Shown here piece by piece: positions 8,474 through 16,537 of a DNA stretch of 47,513 nucleotides (within the stretch, counting starts at the first letter, position 1; each line of letters opens with the position of its first letter). The DNA comes from Vicinamibacteria bacterium (lineage in GTDB: Bacteria; Acidobacteriota; Vicinamibacteria; Vicinamibacterales; UBA8438): positions 1 through 47,513 of the forward strand of contig JAJEFC010000284.1 in NCBI GenBank assembly GCA_022820675.1, in the 5' to 3' direction. Below the pieces are notes generated by a model. The model did not search any database. It saw only the letters and a list, made by a program, of their open reading frames with translations, and was not told the DNA's origin. The translations under genes and the position numbers were made by a program.

Positions 8474-9928
8474 ATGCCGCAACCGGACACCACGATCGAG
8501 GTTCGAGACTTCGGGCCGCTCACCCGAGCGGCCATCGATCTGCGACCGCTCACCGTCTTCGTCGGACCGAGCAACGCGGGCAAGACCTACCTGGCGACGC
8601 TGATCTCCGCGCTGCATCGGGCCTGCGGCGGGTTCCCCCGAATACCGCCGAGGGGACTGTTCATCACCGAGCGCACCGAGCGCATCCCGGCTGTCCAGGC
8701 CGCGACGGGCGCCGTTCGGGAGAACCTCCTCACCCCCGGCAGACCGCTCACGTGCAGCGACCTGCCGGACAGCGTGCGGGCCAGGTTCCGCGACATCATC
8801 GACTCCGTCGCGGTCGACCTGGCCGAAGAGATCAAGCGCCTGTTCGACGTCGAGGATTGCACGGAGCTGATCCGCTGGACGGCCCCGCACCGTCAATTTC
8901 ACGTGTCGTTGCGCCTCCGCGAAGGCGAGCAGGACCTCTGGCGCGTCACGATGGGCGCATCGCCTCGGGGCGAGACGGCGGAGGGCGTCATCGATGACAT
9001 GGTGCTCGTGAGGGCCGACGCCACCGACGCGGAACGGCGCGCCCTGGGCGGCAGGAGCCGGCCGAACCCGGCGGCGTTGTTCGAGGACCTGCTCGATTAC
9101 GCTGCGCGAACCGGAAGGCCGCCCCGCGTCCACCACCTGCCGGCCGCGAGAAGCGGCATTCTGCAGAGCCAGCGCATCATCGCGGGCTCGCTCGTCGAGC
9201 GCTTGAGCCGCACCGGCTCGACGAGGCGCGGCGGCGAGCTGCCGACGTTGTCCGGCGTGACGACCGACTTCATCCGCGGTCTCATCCTCTACCAGGAGCG
9301 GACGACCCTCGACGAGACGATTCGCGTCATCGCGGAAGAGCTCGAACGCGATCCGCTGCATGGAGAGATACGCGCGCGCCGGCCCGTACCGGCGGGGCAT
9401 CCGGAGTTCATCTACCAGCCGCAGGGAACCACGGAGGACATCCGGCTCAGCCGCGCCTCGTCCATGGTCACCGAGCTCGCACCCGTCTTGCTCCTGCTGC
9501 GCGGTGGGCTCGAGCCCGGAGACACGCTCATCATCGACGAGGTCGAGGCGCACCTGCATCCGGCCATCCAGGCGCGGCTGGCCGCCCTGCTGGCACACCT
9601 CGTCCGCGCCGACGTGCGGGTCGTCATCACCACCCACAGCGACTGGCTTCTCCGCGAGCTCGGCAACCTGTTGCGAGCGGGCGAGCTCGCCCGCCGTACC
9701 ACCGGCACGCCGGAAAACGGCGCGCTGACGCCGGCGGAGGTCGGCGTGTGGTTGTTCCAAGGACAGCACTCGGGGTTCGCGGTCAGGGAGATTCCGTTCG
9801 ACGAGATCGAGGGCATCGAACCGGAAGAGTACGAGACGGTCGCCGAGACGCTCTACAACAGATCGGCCGACCTGCAGAACCGCTTGCAGGAAGCTGCCGC
9901 CGGGGGCGACACCGCGCGTGGCGACTGA
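8474..9928 (+). CDS. AAA/ABC-type ATPase (OLD/RecF-like)
   Basis: 484 residues. Walker A GPSNAGKT at 31-38; an ABC-like signature region LSRASSMVTEL (325-335); Walker B LIIDEVEAHLHP (352-363); H-loop TTHSD (H388). A divergent ~290-residue insert separates the two halves, as in OLD, RecF and single-protein SMC-like ATPases. Such ATPases usually act with a partner, often a nuclease or toxin, in repair or phage defence. It begins 17 nt after the DUF1552 stop and has no obvious SD. Its stop overlaps the start of a second frame (GTG 9918) that is cut short by a repeat. Defence is an inference from the family; no effector domain is visible. Confidence 0.85.
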   Translation: MPQPDTTIEVRDFGPLTRAAIDLRPLTVFVGPSNAGKTYLATLISALHRACGGFPRIPPRGLFITERTERIPAVQAATGAVRENLLTPGRPLTCSDLPDSVRARFRDIIDSVAVDLAEEIKRLFDVEDCTELIRWTAPHRQFHVSLRLREGEQDLWRVTMGASPRGETAEGVIDDMVLVRADATDAERRALGGRSRPNPAALFEDLLDYAARTGRPPRVHHLPAARSGILQSQRIIAGSLVERLSRTGSTRRGGELPTLSGVTTDFIRGLILYQERTTLDETIRVIAEELERDPLHGEIRARRPVPAGHPEFIYQPQGTTEDIRLSRASSMVTELAPVLLLLRGGLEPGDTLIIDEVEAHLHPAIQARLAALLAHLVRADVRVVITTHSDWLLRELGNLLRAGELARRTTGTPENGALTPAEVGVWLFQGQHSGFAVREIPFDEIEGIEPEEYETVAETLYNRSADLQNRLQEAAAGGDTARGD

Positions 9929-9981
9929 CCTCCTCGACTCGCTCCGTTCCCGAATCCGCGCCGATCACCTCATCACTGGCA
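9918..9981 (+). pseudogene. Truncated partner gene of the ATPase
   Basis: A GTG at 9918 overlaps the ATPase stop by 11 nt and encodes about 20 plausible residues (MATDLLDSLRSRIRADHLIT). The sequence then passes straight into the intergenic repeat family and loses coding character, although the frame stays open by chance. This looks like the 5' stub of a translationally coupled second gene whose body is gone. Confidence 0.45.
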
Positions 9982-10111
9982 GGGTTGGTTCGGCGCCAAG
10001 CGGAGCCGCAGGCGACGATTGGCGGACTAGGAGTCTGCGCCGTAGAACGGCGCGGACTCCTGCAGGGTGGGTTGGGCGCCGAGCGGAGCCGTCAGGCGAC
10101 GATTGGCGGGC
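9980..10111. repeat. Two more copies of the structured repeat, one with a strong hairpin
   Basis: A partial unit (about 9980-10026) and a full one (about 10027-10111) share the conserved tail (GGCGCC-AGCGGAGCCG, then GGCGACGATTGGCGG) with the array at 6.8-7.1 kb. The full unit has a nested stem: GGAGTC (10030-10035) pairs with GACTCC (10055-10060), and inside it CGCCG-TAGAA-CGGCG. Confidence 0.7.
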
Positions 10112-10118
10112 TAGGCGG

Positions 10119-10976
10119 CTAGGCTGGCCGATACGACAGCAGGAAGCTGCGAACGTGGCGCACCGCCATCGGAATCTTCTCCGGGGTGTCTTTCCAGGGG
10201 TACATGCTCAGCTGTCCGTTTGGCGCCAGCATCGCGCTCTCGATCGCGGCATCGTACGAATGTCCCCGGGTATCGTCCGGCAGGACGAGAACCGGCGTCT
10301 GACACTGCCTCACGAAGTCCCGCGTCACCGTGAACACGAAGTCAGGGTTGGTGCGGAACAGTCGGTTCAGGAACTGGTCGGCCATTTGCGTCGTGATGTC
10401 GGGGTCCCGCTCGACCACTTCTGCACCCCACGAGTTGCTCTGACTCTCATACATGGCGTTCGGCAACTCCGGGCGGAACCCGACCGGCTGCGCCGGCACG
10501 GCCGCGACCACGCGATCCGGCGCCCGCTTGATGAGGTTCCAGATGAAGGGTCCCGCAATGCAGAAACCGAGCACCATGAACCTGTCGATCCCCAGGTGAT
10601 CCATCAGGCCGAGTTGGTCGTCGGTGTAGGCATCCCACGGCCGGTCGACCTCGAGCGGGCCAGTGGACTGCCCGGCTGCGTGGCGCAAGTCCGCGTAGAT
10701 ACAGCGGAACTCTCCGCTGAACGCCTCGATCGTGTTGAAGGGATTGCGGCGCCGGATGCCATCGATCGTCGAGCCGTTCAACCCCCCGCCCGAGATGAGC
10801 AACAGCGGGAAGCCCGACCCTGTCTCCTCATAGCGGATGCGGACATTCCCCCTTTCGTAGAAGCGTCCGCCATCGTCATTGGCGCCCTGCCGCGCGAACA
10901 GCGCCCCCGGCGTAGCGGCCATTGCCGCCGCAGCGGCGCCAGTCTTCAGCAGCTTGCGTCTGATCGGGTCCACCAT
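10119..10976 (-). CDS. Tat-exported alpha/beta hydrolase
   Basis: 285 residues. The N-terminus is DPIRRKLLKTGAAAAAMAA, a twin-arginine-type signal. The alpha/beta hydrolase pattern follows: RYEETGSGFPLLLISGG (oxyanion region), CIYADLRHAAGQS, and a nucleophile elbow GFCIAG with Cys139 where serine is usual. Candidate acid and base are in LPDDTRGHS and near RHVRSFLL. A Cys nucleophile is known in dienelactone hydrolases, but the overall sequence is nearer to the prolyl aminopeptidase/epoxide hydrolase type. A strong SD (GAGGAGGAGG) precedes the ATG. It converges on the ATPase and repeat block. Substrate unknown. Confidence 0.85.
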   Translation of the reverse strand: MVDPIRRKLLKTGAAAAAMAATPGALFARQGANDDGGRFYERGNVRIRYEETGSGFPLLLISGGGLNGSTIDGIRRRNPFNTIEAFSGEFRCIYADLRHAAGQSTGPLEVDRPWDAYTDDQLGLMDHLGIDRFMVLGFCIAGPFIWNLIKRAPDRVVAAVPAQPVGFRPELPNAMYESQSNSWGAEVVERDPDITTQMADQFLNRLFRTNPDFVFTVTRDFVRQCQTPVLVLPDDTRGHSYDAAIESAMLAPNGQLSMYPWKDTPEKIPMAVRHVRSFLLSYRPA

Positions 10977-11232
10977 ACCTCCTCCTCTCGGCCGTGTTTC
11001 GCCTCGATGTCACGGCGATCATCATGGGGGACCAGTGTAGCCCATAATGCGGCCCCATCCTCGGTGCCGAGTCGCCAAACCGGGAGCTGGCCCTCCTCTA
11101 TCTCGACGACGAAACCAGGCGCACGGCGTCAGCACCGGAGCCGAGTACAGGCTGCGCGACGGAACGGTCGCGTTGGGCGTTTCGCTCGCGCCGACTCCCA
11201 TGGCGCACGGTGGCCTCGCCGAAAGGCCAGCT
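10977..11232. other. Intergenic region, nothing recognised
   Basis: It holds the upstream region of the hydrolase gene (possible -10 TACACT on the minus strand near 11040) and about 190 bp of GC-rich sequence with no recognised gene or repeat. Confidence 0.4.
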
Positions 11233-12258
11233 TCACCGTCGCGGACCGGTCGCCGTGTAGCGGGCCAGGACGAGGTTGTCGAGCCTGATGTTCCGGGTCC
11301 AGATGAACTCGGCGTCGCCGAACAACCGTGTGTATCCGGTGTACGCGCGCTGCCTCGTCACCCTCTCGGGGGGCCACACGATCGCGGGGGGCCAGTGCGC
11401 GTCGTCGAACGCCGGCGCCGTCCAGTCGGCGGGCACCGGGAAATGGAGGGCCTGGCAGCGGTCGGGGGCGTTCTCGGCGCACGTGGGGCGCACGGCCTGC
11501 GAGCAGAACGTCGAATCGCGGCCGCCCGCGGTTCGCACGCAGCTCGGATCGTCGAGCGGCGCGATGTAGAAGGTCTCGGCACGCCACTCGCCGTCGGTGC
11601 CGTTGCCGTCGCTGAAGTACGCGATGAGCCCCCCGTCGCCCAGGTTGAAGCTGTCGTATTCCATCCCGACGCCGTTGTGCGTTTCCCAGTCGACACCCAT
11701 CACCGCATAGGTCATGGGGTAGCTGGCCCTGAACCGGACCACGTTGGAGTTGAATGGCGTCATCCCGACGGGATCACGCCCGACGAACCGGCCGTTCACG
11801 TAGAGCTCGAAGTAGTTGTCTCCGAAGATGAACCCGGTAATCTCCACCCCGTCCGGGTCGATGACGACGGTCTCGAGCTGCGAGAGGTAGTCGGGGTTGT
11901 CGCCCTGTCCCGAGCAGTTGTTGAACAGGTCCACCGCGGCCGGACCGTCGTGAACCGGCGCGGGCACTGCGAACCGCTCGCCCGCCGCCGACGTCACGAA
12001 GCCGACGAGCGCGGGGTTGAAGTTGTTGCCACCCTGCGCTTCGCGGACCAGCCCGGACGTACATCCGGTCAGCGGAGCGCCGGGCCTCAGGTCCGTTGCC
12101 GGACCGGTCGTGACGATACCGACCTCGCCGGCCGGGTCAGCGACGCCCGGCGCCTGTGCGGAACCCGTAACGGTGACGGGCCGGCCGCCGCTCCCCGCCG
12201 TCACGACCAAGAGAAGACTGATTCCACAACCCAGGAGAATCGGAAGAGTGGTTCGCAT
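11233..12258 (-). CDS. Secreted protein of unknown function
   Basis: 341 residues from the ATG at 12258, chosen because an SD (AGGGGGAGA) sits just upstream and a signal peptide follows (MRTTLPILLGCGISLLLVV). The rest is rich in Asn, Asp, Gly and aromatic residues: NNFNPALVGFVTS, ITGFIFGDNYFELYVNGRFVGRD, a segment with six Cys (about 230-280), and WTRNIRLDNLVL at the end. GDNYFELYVNG with a terminal WTRNI suggests a beta-sandwich, carbohydrate-binding-like fold, but I do not recognise the family. The frame also extends upstream in phase to GTG 12399 through a Uma2-type leader copy, so a longer form is possible. Confidence 0.75.
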   Translation of the reverse strand: MRTTLPILLGCGISLLLVVTAGSGGRPVTVTGSAQAPGVADPAGEVGIVTTGPATDLRPGAPLTGCTSGLVREAQGGNNFNPALVGFVTSAAGERFAVPAPVHDGPAAVDLFNNCSGQGDNPDYLSQLETVVIDPDGVEITGFIFGDNYFELYVNGRFVGRDPVGMTPFNSNVVRFRASYPMTYAVMGVDWETHNGVGMEYDSFNLGDGGLIAYFSDGNGTDGEWRAETFYIAPLDDPSCVRTAGGRDSTFCSQAVRPTCAENAPDRCQALHFPVPADWTAPAFDDAHWPPAIVWPPERVTRQRAYTGYTRLFGDAEFIWTRNIRLDNLVLARYTATGPRR

Positions 12259-12460
12259 GGTCTCCCCCTGCCGGCCGCGCTTCCGGCGGTGGACGCCGAC
12301 GGCAGCCGGGGACGCGTCCGCCGGCAACGCCGAGGCCGGTGCGGGATCCGCCGGCGCGCCGCCGCTCGGAACGGGCGGCCGGGGCTCGAAGTCAGCCACT
12401 TCTCGATTCTACCGCCGAACCGTCGAAGCGGAAGCCCGCAGGAAGGTCGCCGAACCACAT
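12259..12460 (-). repeat. Copy of the Uma2 promoter-plus-leader module (in frame with the next gene)
   Basis: From about 12460 down to 12280 the minus strand resembles the 5' end of the Uma2 gene at 15.9 kb: a shared upstream segment, -10 box TAGAAT (12411-12406), 6 nt, GTG start (12399), then codons for MADFEPRPP...ALPADASP. Here the leader reads in frame into the secreted-protein gene at 12258, with no Uma2 body present. Confidence 0.6.
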
Positions 12461-12499
12461 GGCCGAGTCGAGCCCGCCCCCGCCGACCATGCGTCCCGA

Positions 12500-13057
12500 T
12501 CAGTGCGGGTTGTCGTCATACAGGTACTCGGCGAGCTTCAGCGACTCCAGCATGTCGTTCCAGACCTTGGCGGCGATCCGGCGGTCTTCGGGCCAGTACT
12601 CCATCGTGATGAACGCCTGGACGTTCCCGCCGCGGGCAAGGCACGCCCGGGAATGCGCCTTGCGCTTCCCGGCCGGATCCTCGAAGTCCATCTCCAGCCA
12701 CAGGTACTCCAGATTGCGGCGGGATGCGCCGAGCATCGGTCCCTCCCGCGTGCGCCGGCGCGCATCGTCGGCCAGCACGGTGTTCTCCATCATGTCGGCG
12801 AGCGACGGCATGGCGCTCCAGTCCATGCTCGATCCATCGGGACCGAGTCGAAGCACCGAGACCTGCAGGCGCATGTTGTCGTCGGGAGCCGCCGCGTCAT
12901 AGAGGCAGATGGAATCCCCGTCGGGCGTGATCACCCAGCCCGACGGGTACTCGAAATGCACCGCTCCTCTGTTCGCCACGAAGACGCTGTTGCCGGGCCT
13001 GGCGCTCCATCCGTGATCGGGGGGCAGGTCGACTACTCTGCTCTTCCATTCGGGCAC
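12500..13057 (-). CDS. Hypothetical protein, possibly stress- or secretion-related
   Basis: 185 residues starting at GTG 13057 (MPEWKSRVVDLPPDHGW). It has a beta-rich half (VHFEYPSGWVITPDGDSICLYD) and a helical half (NLEYLWLEMDFEDPAGKRKAHSRA..., VWNDMLESLKLAEYL). The pattern of a YPSGW motif followed by a final amphipathic helix with 'ML.SL.L' resembles DUF1795/PsbP-like folds, but the match is weak. No signal peptide is seen. It begins 6 nt after the stop of a 49-codon leader frame derived from the Uma2 module, so translation may be coupled. Confidence 0.65.
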   Translation of the reverse strand: MPEWKSRVVDLPPDHGWSARPGNSVFVANRGAVHFEYPSGWVITPDGDSICLYDAAAPDDNMRLQVSVLRLGPDGSSMDWSAMPSLADMMENTVLADDARRRTREGPMLGASRRNLEYLWLEMDFEDPAGKRKAHSRACLARGGNVQAFITMEYWPEDRRIAAKVWNDMLESLKLAEYLYDDNPH

Positions 13058-13063
13058 GGTGAG

Positions 13064-13275
13064 CTACCTCTGCTCAGTCTCTTGGCCGAGGTTGACGGTT
13101 CCCATCAGCGCCGTGCAGCCGGGGAAGGCGCCCGCCAGCGGCGTCGACTCCGGCAGGGGAGCCGCCGGCACGCCGGCGCGCGGAGCATGCGGCCGGGCCT
13201 TCGAATCAGCCACGTCTCGATTCTACAGCCTCACCATCGAGGCGGGGGGCCCGCGGGAGGTTCGCCGACCGCATG
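13064..13275 (-). repeat. Second orphan copy of the Uma2 promoter-leader module, with a 49-codon leader ORF
   Basis: The minus strand shows the same upstream segment, -10 TAGAAT (13225-13220), 6 nt and GTG 13213. The frame encodes MADSKARPHAPRAGVP... then GAFPGCTA, clearly related to the N-terminus of both Uma2 proteins. It ends at TAG 13064-13066, just before the next gene (GTG 13057). Confidence 0.6.
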
Positions 13276-13300
13276 ACCGGCTCACACCCGTCACCGCCGA

Positions 13301-13977
13301 CTACGCGTCGACGCGCAGCGCCTCCACCGGGCGGATCCCGAGCCCTCTCAGGATTGGCGCGAGGCCGGCCAGCAGGCCGGTCGTCACGACGATCGCGGCC
13401 GTGATGGACAGCACGGTCGGCCACGACCGCACCGCGACCCCGAGCTCGCCCTGGAACGCGCCGGCCCCGCCGAGCGACGTGAGGCGCGCTGCAGCGACTC
13501 GTAGTCGCCGAGACGCAGCGGCTCCTGCCGGCCCGACTCCTGGTTGCGGCCCACCACGCCGACGACCTGGTCGCCCTCATCGAAGGGAGGGGGCTCGTCG
13601 AGGACGGCGTCGATGAGGTGATGGGGAGCGAGGCTCGCGGGGATGCCGATGCCGAGGGCGAAGACCACCACCAGCGTGAGCCACGGATGCTTCACGAGCA
13701 TCCGGAGCCCGAGCTTGAGGTCGAGCCGGGAGATGCCGAGGTCACCCCGCGACGCCGAGGAGATCAGGCCCTCGCCATCGTGCCCGAACCGCAGCCGGGC
13801 GCCCAGCGCGGCGACGGGCTGTCGCATCAGCCACAGCCCCCGGGCCGCCCGGGGGCGTCGGCCGACGTCCTGTAACCAGTGCTCGAGCAGGTCGCCGAGC
13901 ACCTCCGCCCTCGCGTCCTCGGGGAGGAGGCGCGCCGCCAGCCGGAGCAGGAACGGGACGCGATCGCGGGCGGTCAT
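13301..13977 (-). pseudogene. ADOP-type ABC transporter permease, internally deleted and frameshifted
   Basis: From ATG 13977 the frame encodes the typical N-terminus of acidobacterial duplicated orphan permeases: MTARDRVPFLLRLAARLLPE, LLEHWLQDVGRRP, then LGLRMLVKHPWLTLVVVFALGIG, the first membrane segment. After about 185 residues the text switches frame to the very end of such a protein (VLSITAAIVVTTGLLAGLAP...GIRPVEALRVDA, stop at 13301-13303). A full ADOP is about 800-900 residues, so roughly 600 have been lost. The start overlaps the padR stop (ATGA), the standard arrangement. Confidence 0.75.
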
Positions 13978-14306
13978 GACGGCCCCAGCCTGGCCTCGAG
14001 GCCGTCCCACAGCGCGAGCATCGCGTTTCGCGACTCTCGCAGGGCCGGCAGGGCCTGCTCGTCGACCACGCGGTAGAAGCGACGCGGCCTGCCGCCTCGT
14101 TCCGGTGCCGGCGTCCCCACCGACGAGACCAGCAGGCCGCGGCCCTCCAGGCGTCGCAGGACCATGTAGGCCGTCGCCGGCGAGACCTCGCGAGCCGTCA
14201 ACCGGCCGAGCTCCCTGGCCACCGGCACCGCGTAGCTCTCGCCGCCGAGTCGCAGAACCGTCAGCAGGATCCGCTCCTCCAGCTCTCCCAGGCGGCTTCT
14301 CGGCAT
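13974..14306 (-). CDS. PadR family transcriptional regulator
   Basis: 110 residues. A winged-helix PadR domain fills the protein: LGELEERILLTVLRLGGESYAVPVARELG, SPATAYMVLRRLEGRGLL, GRPRRFYRVVDEQALPAL. ATG 14306 has a strong SD (GGAGGAGG). PadR proteins repress their own operon and respond to envelope or chemical stress; in Acidobacteria they commonly precede ADOP permeases, as here (4-nt overlap). The regulator is intact but its target permease is broken. It probably acts at the palindrome at 14335-14347. Confidence 0.88.
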   Translation of the reverse strand: MPRSRLGELEERILLTVLRLGGESYAVPVARELGRLTAREVSPATAYMVLRRLEGRGLLVSSVGTPAPERGGRPRRFYRVVDEQALPALRESRNAMLALWDGLEARLGPS

Positions 14307-14334
14307 GTTGGGTCCCTCCTCCGGAGTCCTGTCA

Positions 14335-14347
14335 ATAACAATGTTAT
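14335..14347. promoter_or_regulatory. Palindromic PadR-type operator
   Basis: ATAACA-A-TGTTAT is a perfect 13-bp palindrome about 30 bp upstream of the padR start, in an otherwise GC-rich region. ATAAC...GTTAT palindromes are typical PadR binding sites, so autoregulation is likely. Confidence 0.6.
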
Positions 14348-14427
14348 GAACTTGGGAGGACACGCGCAAGGACGGTGGGCAGGCTCAGGCGATCGGGGGC
14401 GGAGATCGGCGCGCGGACCCTGCGAGC

Positions 14428-14600
14428 TCACTCGTTCTCGAGCGCGGTGAGGGGTCGACGCCCGCGGCGCCCGGCGGGAAGCCAAGCGGCCGCCGCGGCG
14501 ATGCCGGCACCGCCGGTGATCCGCGCGATCGCGCTTGGGCCTGCTGTTGCTGGTCGGCGGCCGCTCTCGCCGCTGGACGGCAAGCTGACGCGGCCGACGG
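14428..14600 (-). pseudogene. C-terminal remnant of a second ADOP permease
   Basis: On the minus strand the last ~35 codons before TGA 14428-14430 read AIARITGGAGIAAAAAWLPA, then GRRGRRPLTALENE. This is the usual C-terminus of an ADOP permease (AAAWLPARRAARVDPLTAL pattern). Nothing further upstream matches, so only the tail survives, placed 5' of padR. Confidence 0.55.
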
Positions 14601-14956
14601 CCGAAGGGGAAGACGCGCCGCGTCCGCCCCCAGAATGGTAGCGAAGTCGCCGGCGAGGCAGGTTTCGTCAGCCATGTCGGCATCTCACCACGCGCCGAGG
14701 CTCGGCACGACCGACGACCGGAGCACCAGCGGGCGGCACGGCAGGCTGTCGCATCTCGACAGGATCAGTCATCGAGTACATCAAGTGCTCAGCGCAACCG
14801 CACCATTTCGGCCTGGCGCCGCGAGTGGCCCGATGGCGTTGAGATCCGCATCCGCACGGGCGAGAGCGAGATCGTACATGCGTTGAGAGTTCAGCAGTGG
14901 ATGGCGACCACCCGCTGAAGACCGCACGCGCTGGGCCGGGCCTCCGGCCTCACGAG
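14601..14956. other. Degenerate intergenic DNA, no gene recognised
   Basis: Several short frames exist. A plus-strand frame ending near 14920 (TISAWRREWPDGVEIRIRTG) looks coding-like and may be a gene remnant, but I cannot assign it. Confidence 0.3.
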
Positions 14957-15934
14957 TCAGCGGCCCCGCCCGAGCCGCGCCAGGAAATCGGCCTCGTCGT
15001 GGCAGGCGATGGCCGCCCGCACGACGGTGTCGTCGGGCGTCACGTCGATCTCGGGCACGCGGGCGAGCCCCTGGTCCGAGACCGGGATGCCCCGTGCCCG
15101 CAGGATCTCGCGGACCATCTCCAGCCGGGTCGCCGCCCGGCCTTCCGCGCGGCTCTGACGCCGGTGCCAGCCCAGCATCGGATCGTCGTCCGGCCCGGTG
15201 CCGTCCTGCGCGCCGAGCGCCGCGCCGACCCGGTGCAGCACCGCGAACGTCCGCTCCGACAGATCCGTCTCGTTGAGGGCGGCGTGGATCTCGGCCGCCG
15301 TCCAGCCCGGAAACGCGCCGCTCGTGGCCGATGCCTGGAAGGCGCCCGCCACCCGCCGGTGAATCGTCAGCCCCGGCCGCCGCCGGCGCGGCCGGCTCGC
15401 CGCCCGCTGTTCCGGCACCTCCACCCAAACCTCGGGAAAGCCCCACGCCTCGTACAGCCCCAGCTTGGCCCGCCGCACGTCCGTCGTGTGATCGACCTCG
15501 AGCACCACGTCCGGGAAGTCGTCCTCCCCGGCCATCATCGCCTTGGGGCCCGGCAGGCGCGCACGCCGCGGGTGCACGTACACGGACTCGTCGGCCTGCA
15601 GGATGCGCCGCGGGGCGCCGTGCTCGTCGCGCTGCATCAGGTCCATCGATCCGTAGCAGGCGATGGCCGACCCGCGTTCGGCGGCAATCCGGTCCATCAG
15701 CGCCGTCAGGCGGCGCGACGGCTTCTCGTGATACGGCGTGGTCGGCTCGGCGACCCACGCGATCTCGGAGTCGGCGTCCCAGCACTCCAGGCGGCCCTCC
15801 CAGGTATCGATCTCGCTCCGCGGCACGCGCCGGGCCGTGCAGCCAGGGAACGCATCCGCCGGCAGCGCCGGCTCCGGCGCCCGGGCCGGGGTCGCGGCGC
15901 GCGGGATGTGCGACCGGGGTTCGAAGTCGGCCAT
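14957..15934 (-). CDS. Uma2 family (DUF820) putative endonuclease, copy 1
   Basis: 325 residues from ATG 15934. After a Pro/Ala-rich tail (residues 1-45, MADFEPRSHIPR...ADAFPGC) comes the Uma2 PD-(D/E)XK-like core: EKPSRRLTALMDRIAAERGS, YVHPRRARLPG, DFPDVVLEVDHTTDVRRAKL (catalytic Asp and Glu region), LYEAWGFPEVWVEVPE. A helical tail follows. Uma2 proteins are abundant in cyanobacteria and some Acidobacteria; a restriction-like fold is established, the biological role is not. A close copy lies at 32.7-33.7 kb on the same strand. The promoter suggests a leaderless mRNA. Confidence 0.85.
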   Translation of the reverse strand: MADFEPRSHIPRAATPARAPEPALPADAFPGCTARRVPRSEIDTWEGRLECWDADSEIAWVAEPTTPYHEKPSRRLTALMDRIAAERGSAIACYGSMDLMQRDEHGAPRRILQADESVYVHPRRARLPGPKAMMAGEDDFPDVVLEVDHTTDVRRAKLGLYEAWGFPEVWVEVPEQRAASRPRRRRPGLTIHRRVAGAFQASATSGAFPGWTAAEIHAALNETDLSERTFAVLHRVGAALGAQDGTGPDDDPMLGWHRRQSRAEGRAATRLEMVREILRARGIPVSDQGLARVPEIDVTPDDTVVRAAIACHDEADFLARLGRGR

Positions 15935-15946
15935 TTCTCGATTCTA
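15935..15946 (-). promoter_or_regulatory. -10 box for a leaderless Uma2 transcript
   Basis: TAGAAT (15946-15941) then CGAGAA and the ATG at 15934. The same TAGAATCGAGA string precedes the two orphan leader copies at 12.4 and 13.2 kb. Confidence 0.5.
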
Positions 15947-15984
15947 CGCCGAACCGGCGGGGCGGCGCCCCCCGGGCGCCCGCG

Positions 15985-16045
15985 AACCTCCAGGCGTCGG
16001 AGGACCATGCAGCCCGGAGCGGGCGAGACCTCGCGGGCCCAAGCG
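15985..16045 (-). pseudogene. Short PadR gene fragment
   Basis: About 20 codons read REVSPAPGCMVLRRLEVRGR, almost the same as AREVSPATAYMVLRRLEGRG in the intact PadR at 14.1 kb. It runs directly into the upstream segment of the Uma2 gene. A stray piece of a second padR, with no other part present. Confidence 0.5.
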
Positions 16046-16049
16046 CACG

Positions 16050-16260
16050 AAGTGGCGCCGCTGGCCGGGGCGACCTGGACCGACGCGCCCGGGTCATTGA
16101 CGCCGGGTCGGACCGGGAACAGGATCACGGTTGTGACGCCCGTGCATCGGCCCCGCCGGCCCTCCTCCGGGCCGGGCTCCTGCCGGCCTCGGCGGCGGTG
16201 TCCGCCCCGCTGCTCGCGCGGGTCGGCGGCCAGCTCGATCGCGAGACTCCCCTTCACGTC
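16050..16260 (+). pseudogene. Degenerate duplicate of the promoter and 5' end of the 17.5-kb secreted-protein gene
   Basis: This stretch matches 17395-17620 over its length: the TTGACG -35, a 17-nt spacer, CAGGAT -10, a GTG start at the matching place, codons for the signal peptide (PPALLRAGLLPASAAVSA) and RVGGQLDRE. It then diverges, and the intact gene lies 1.3 kb downstream. From 16261 to about 16537 I see nothing recognisable. Confidence 0.55.
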
Positions 16261-16537
16261 GACCGACGTGCCGGTGCTCCGTCTCCTGCCGAGCGGTCGC
16301 GGGCTGAAGCACCCTCGCTCCCCGCACGGGGAAGCTGCCCGGCCCGGCGGGGCGGACGCGGCGCCGTCCGAGGGGGCGGCCGCGACGCAGCCGGAGCCGG
16401 CCGCCGTCCTTCCGCCCCGGGTCGCGGTCGTTGACGCGCGTCCGACCCATTACATCCAGAGGTTCGGCCGACCCGCCGGACCGGGAGCCAACCGACCATG
16501 GGCGTCCTCGACATCGAATCCGCAGGCGGCGGAACCC

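Noticed and set aside
9918..11288. 456-codon plus-strand frame after the ATPase
   Set aside because: Only the first ~20 codons look real; the rest crosses repeats and the antisense of the hydrolase gene.
14781..16097. 438-codon minus-strand frame covering the Uma2 gene
   Set aside because: It is a shadow in another frame of the well-supported Uma2 coding sequence.
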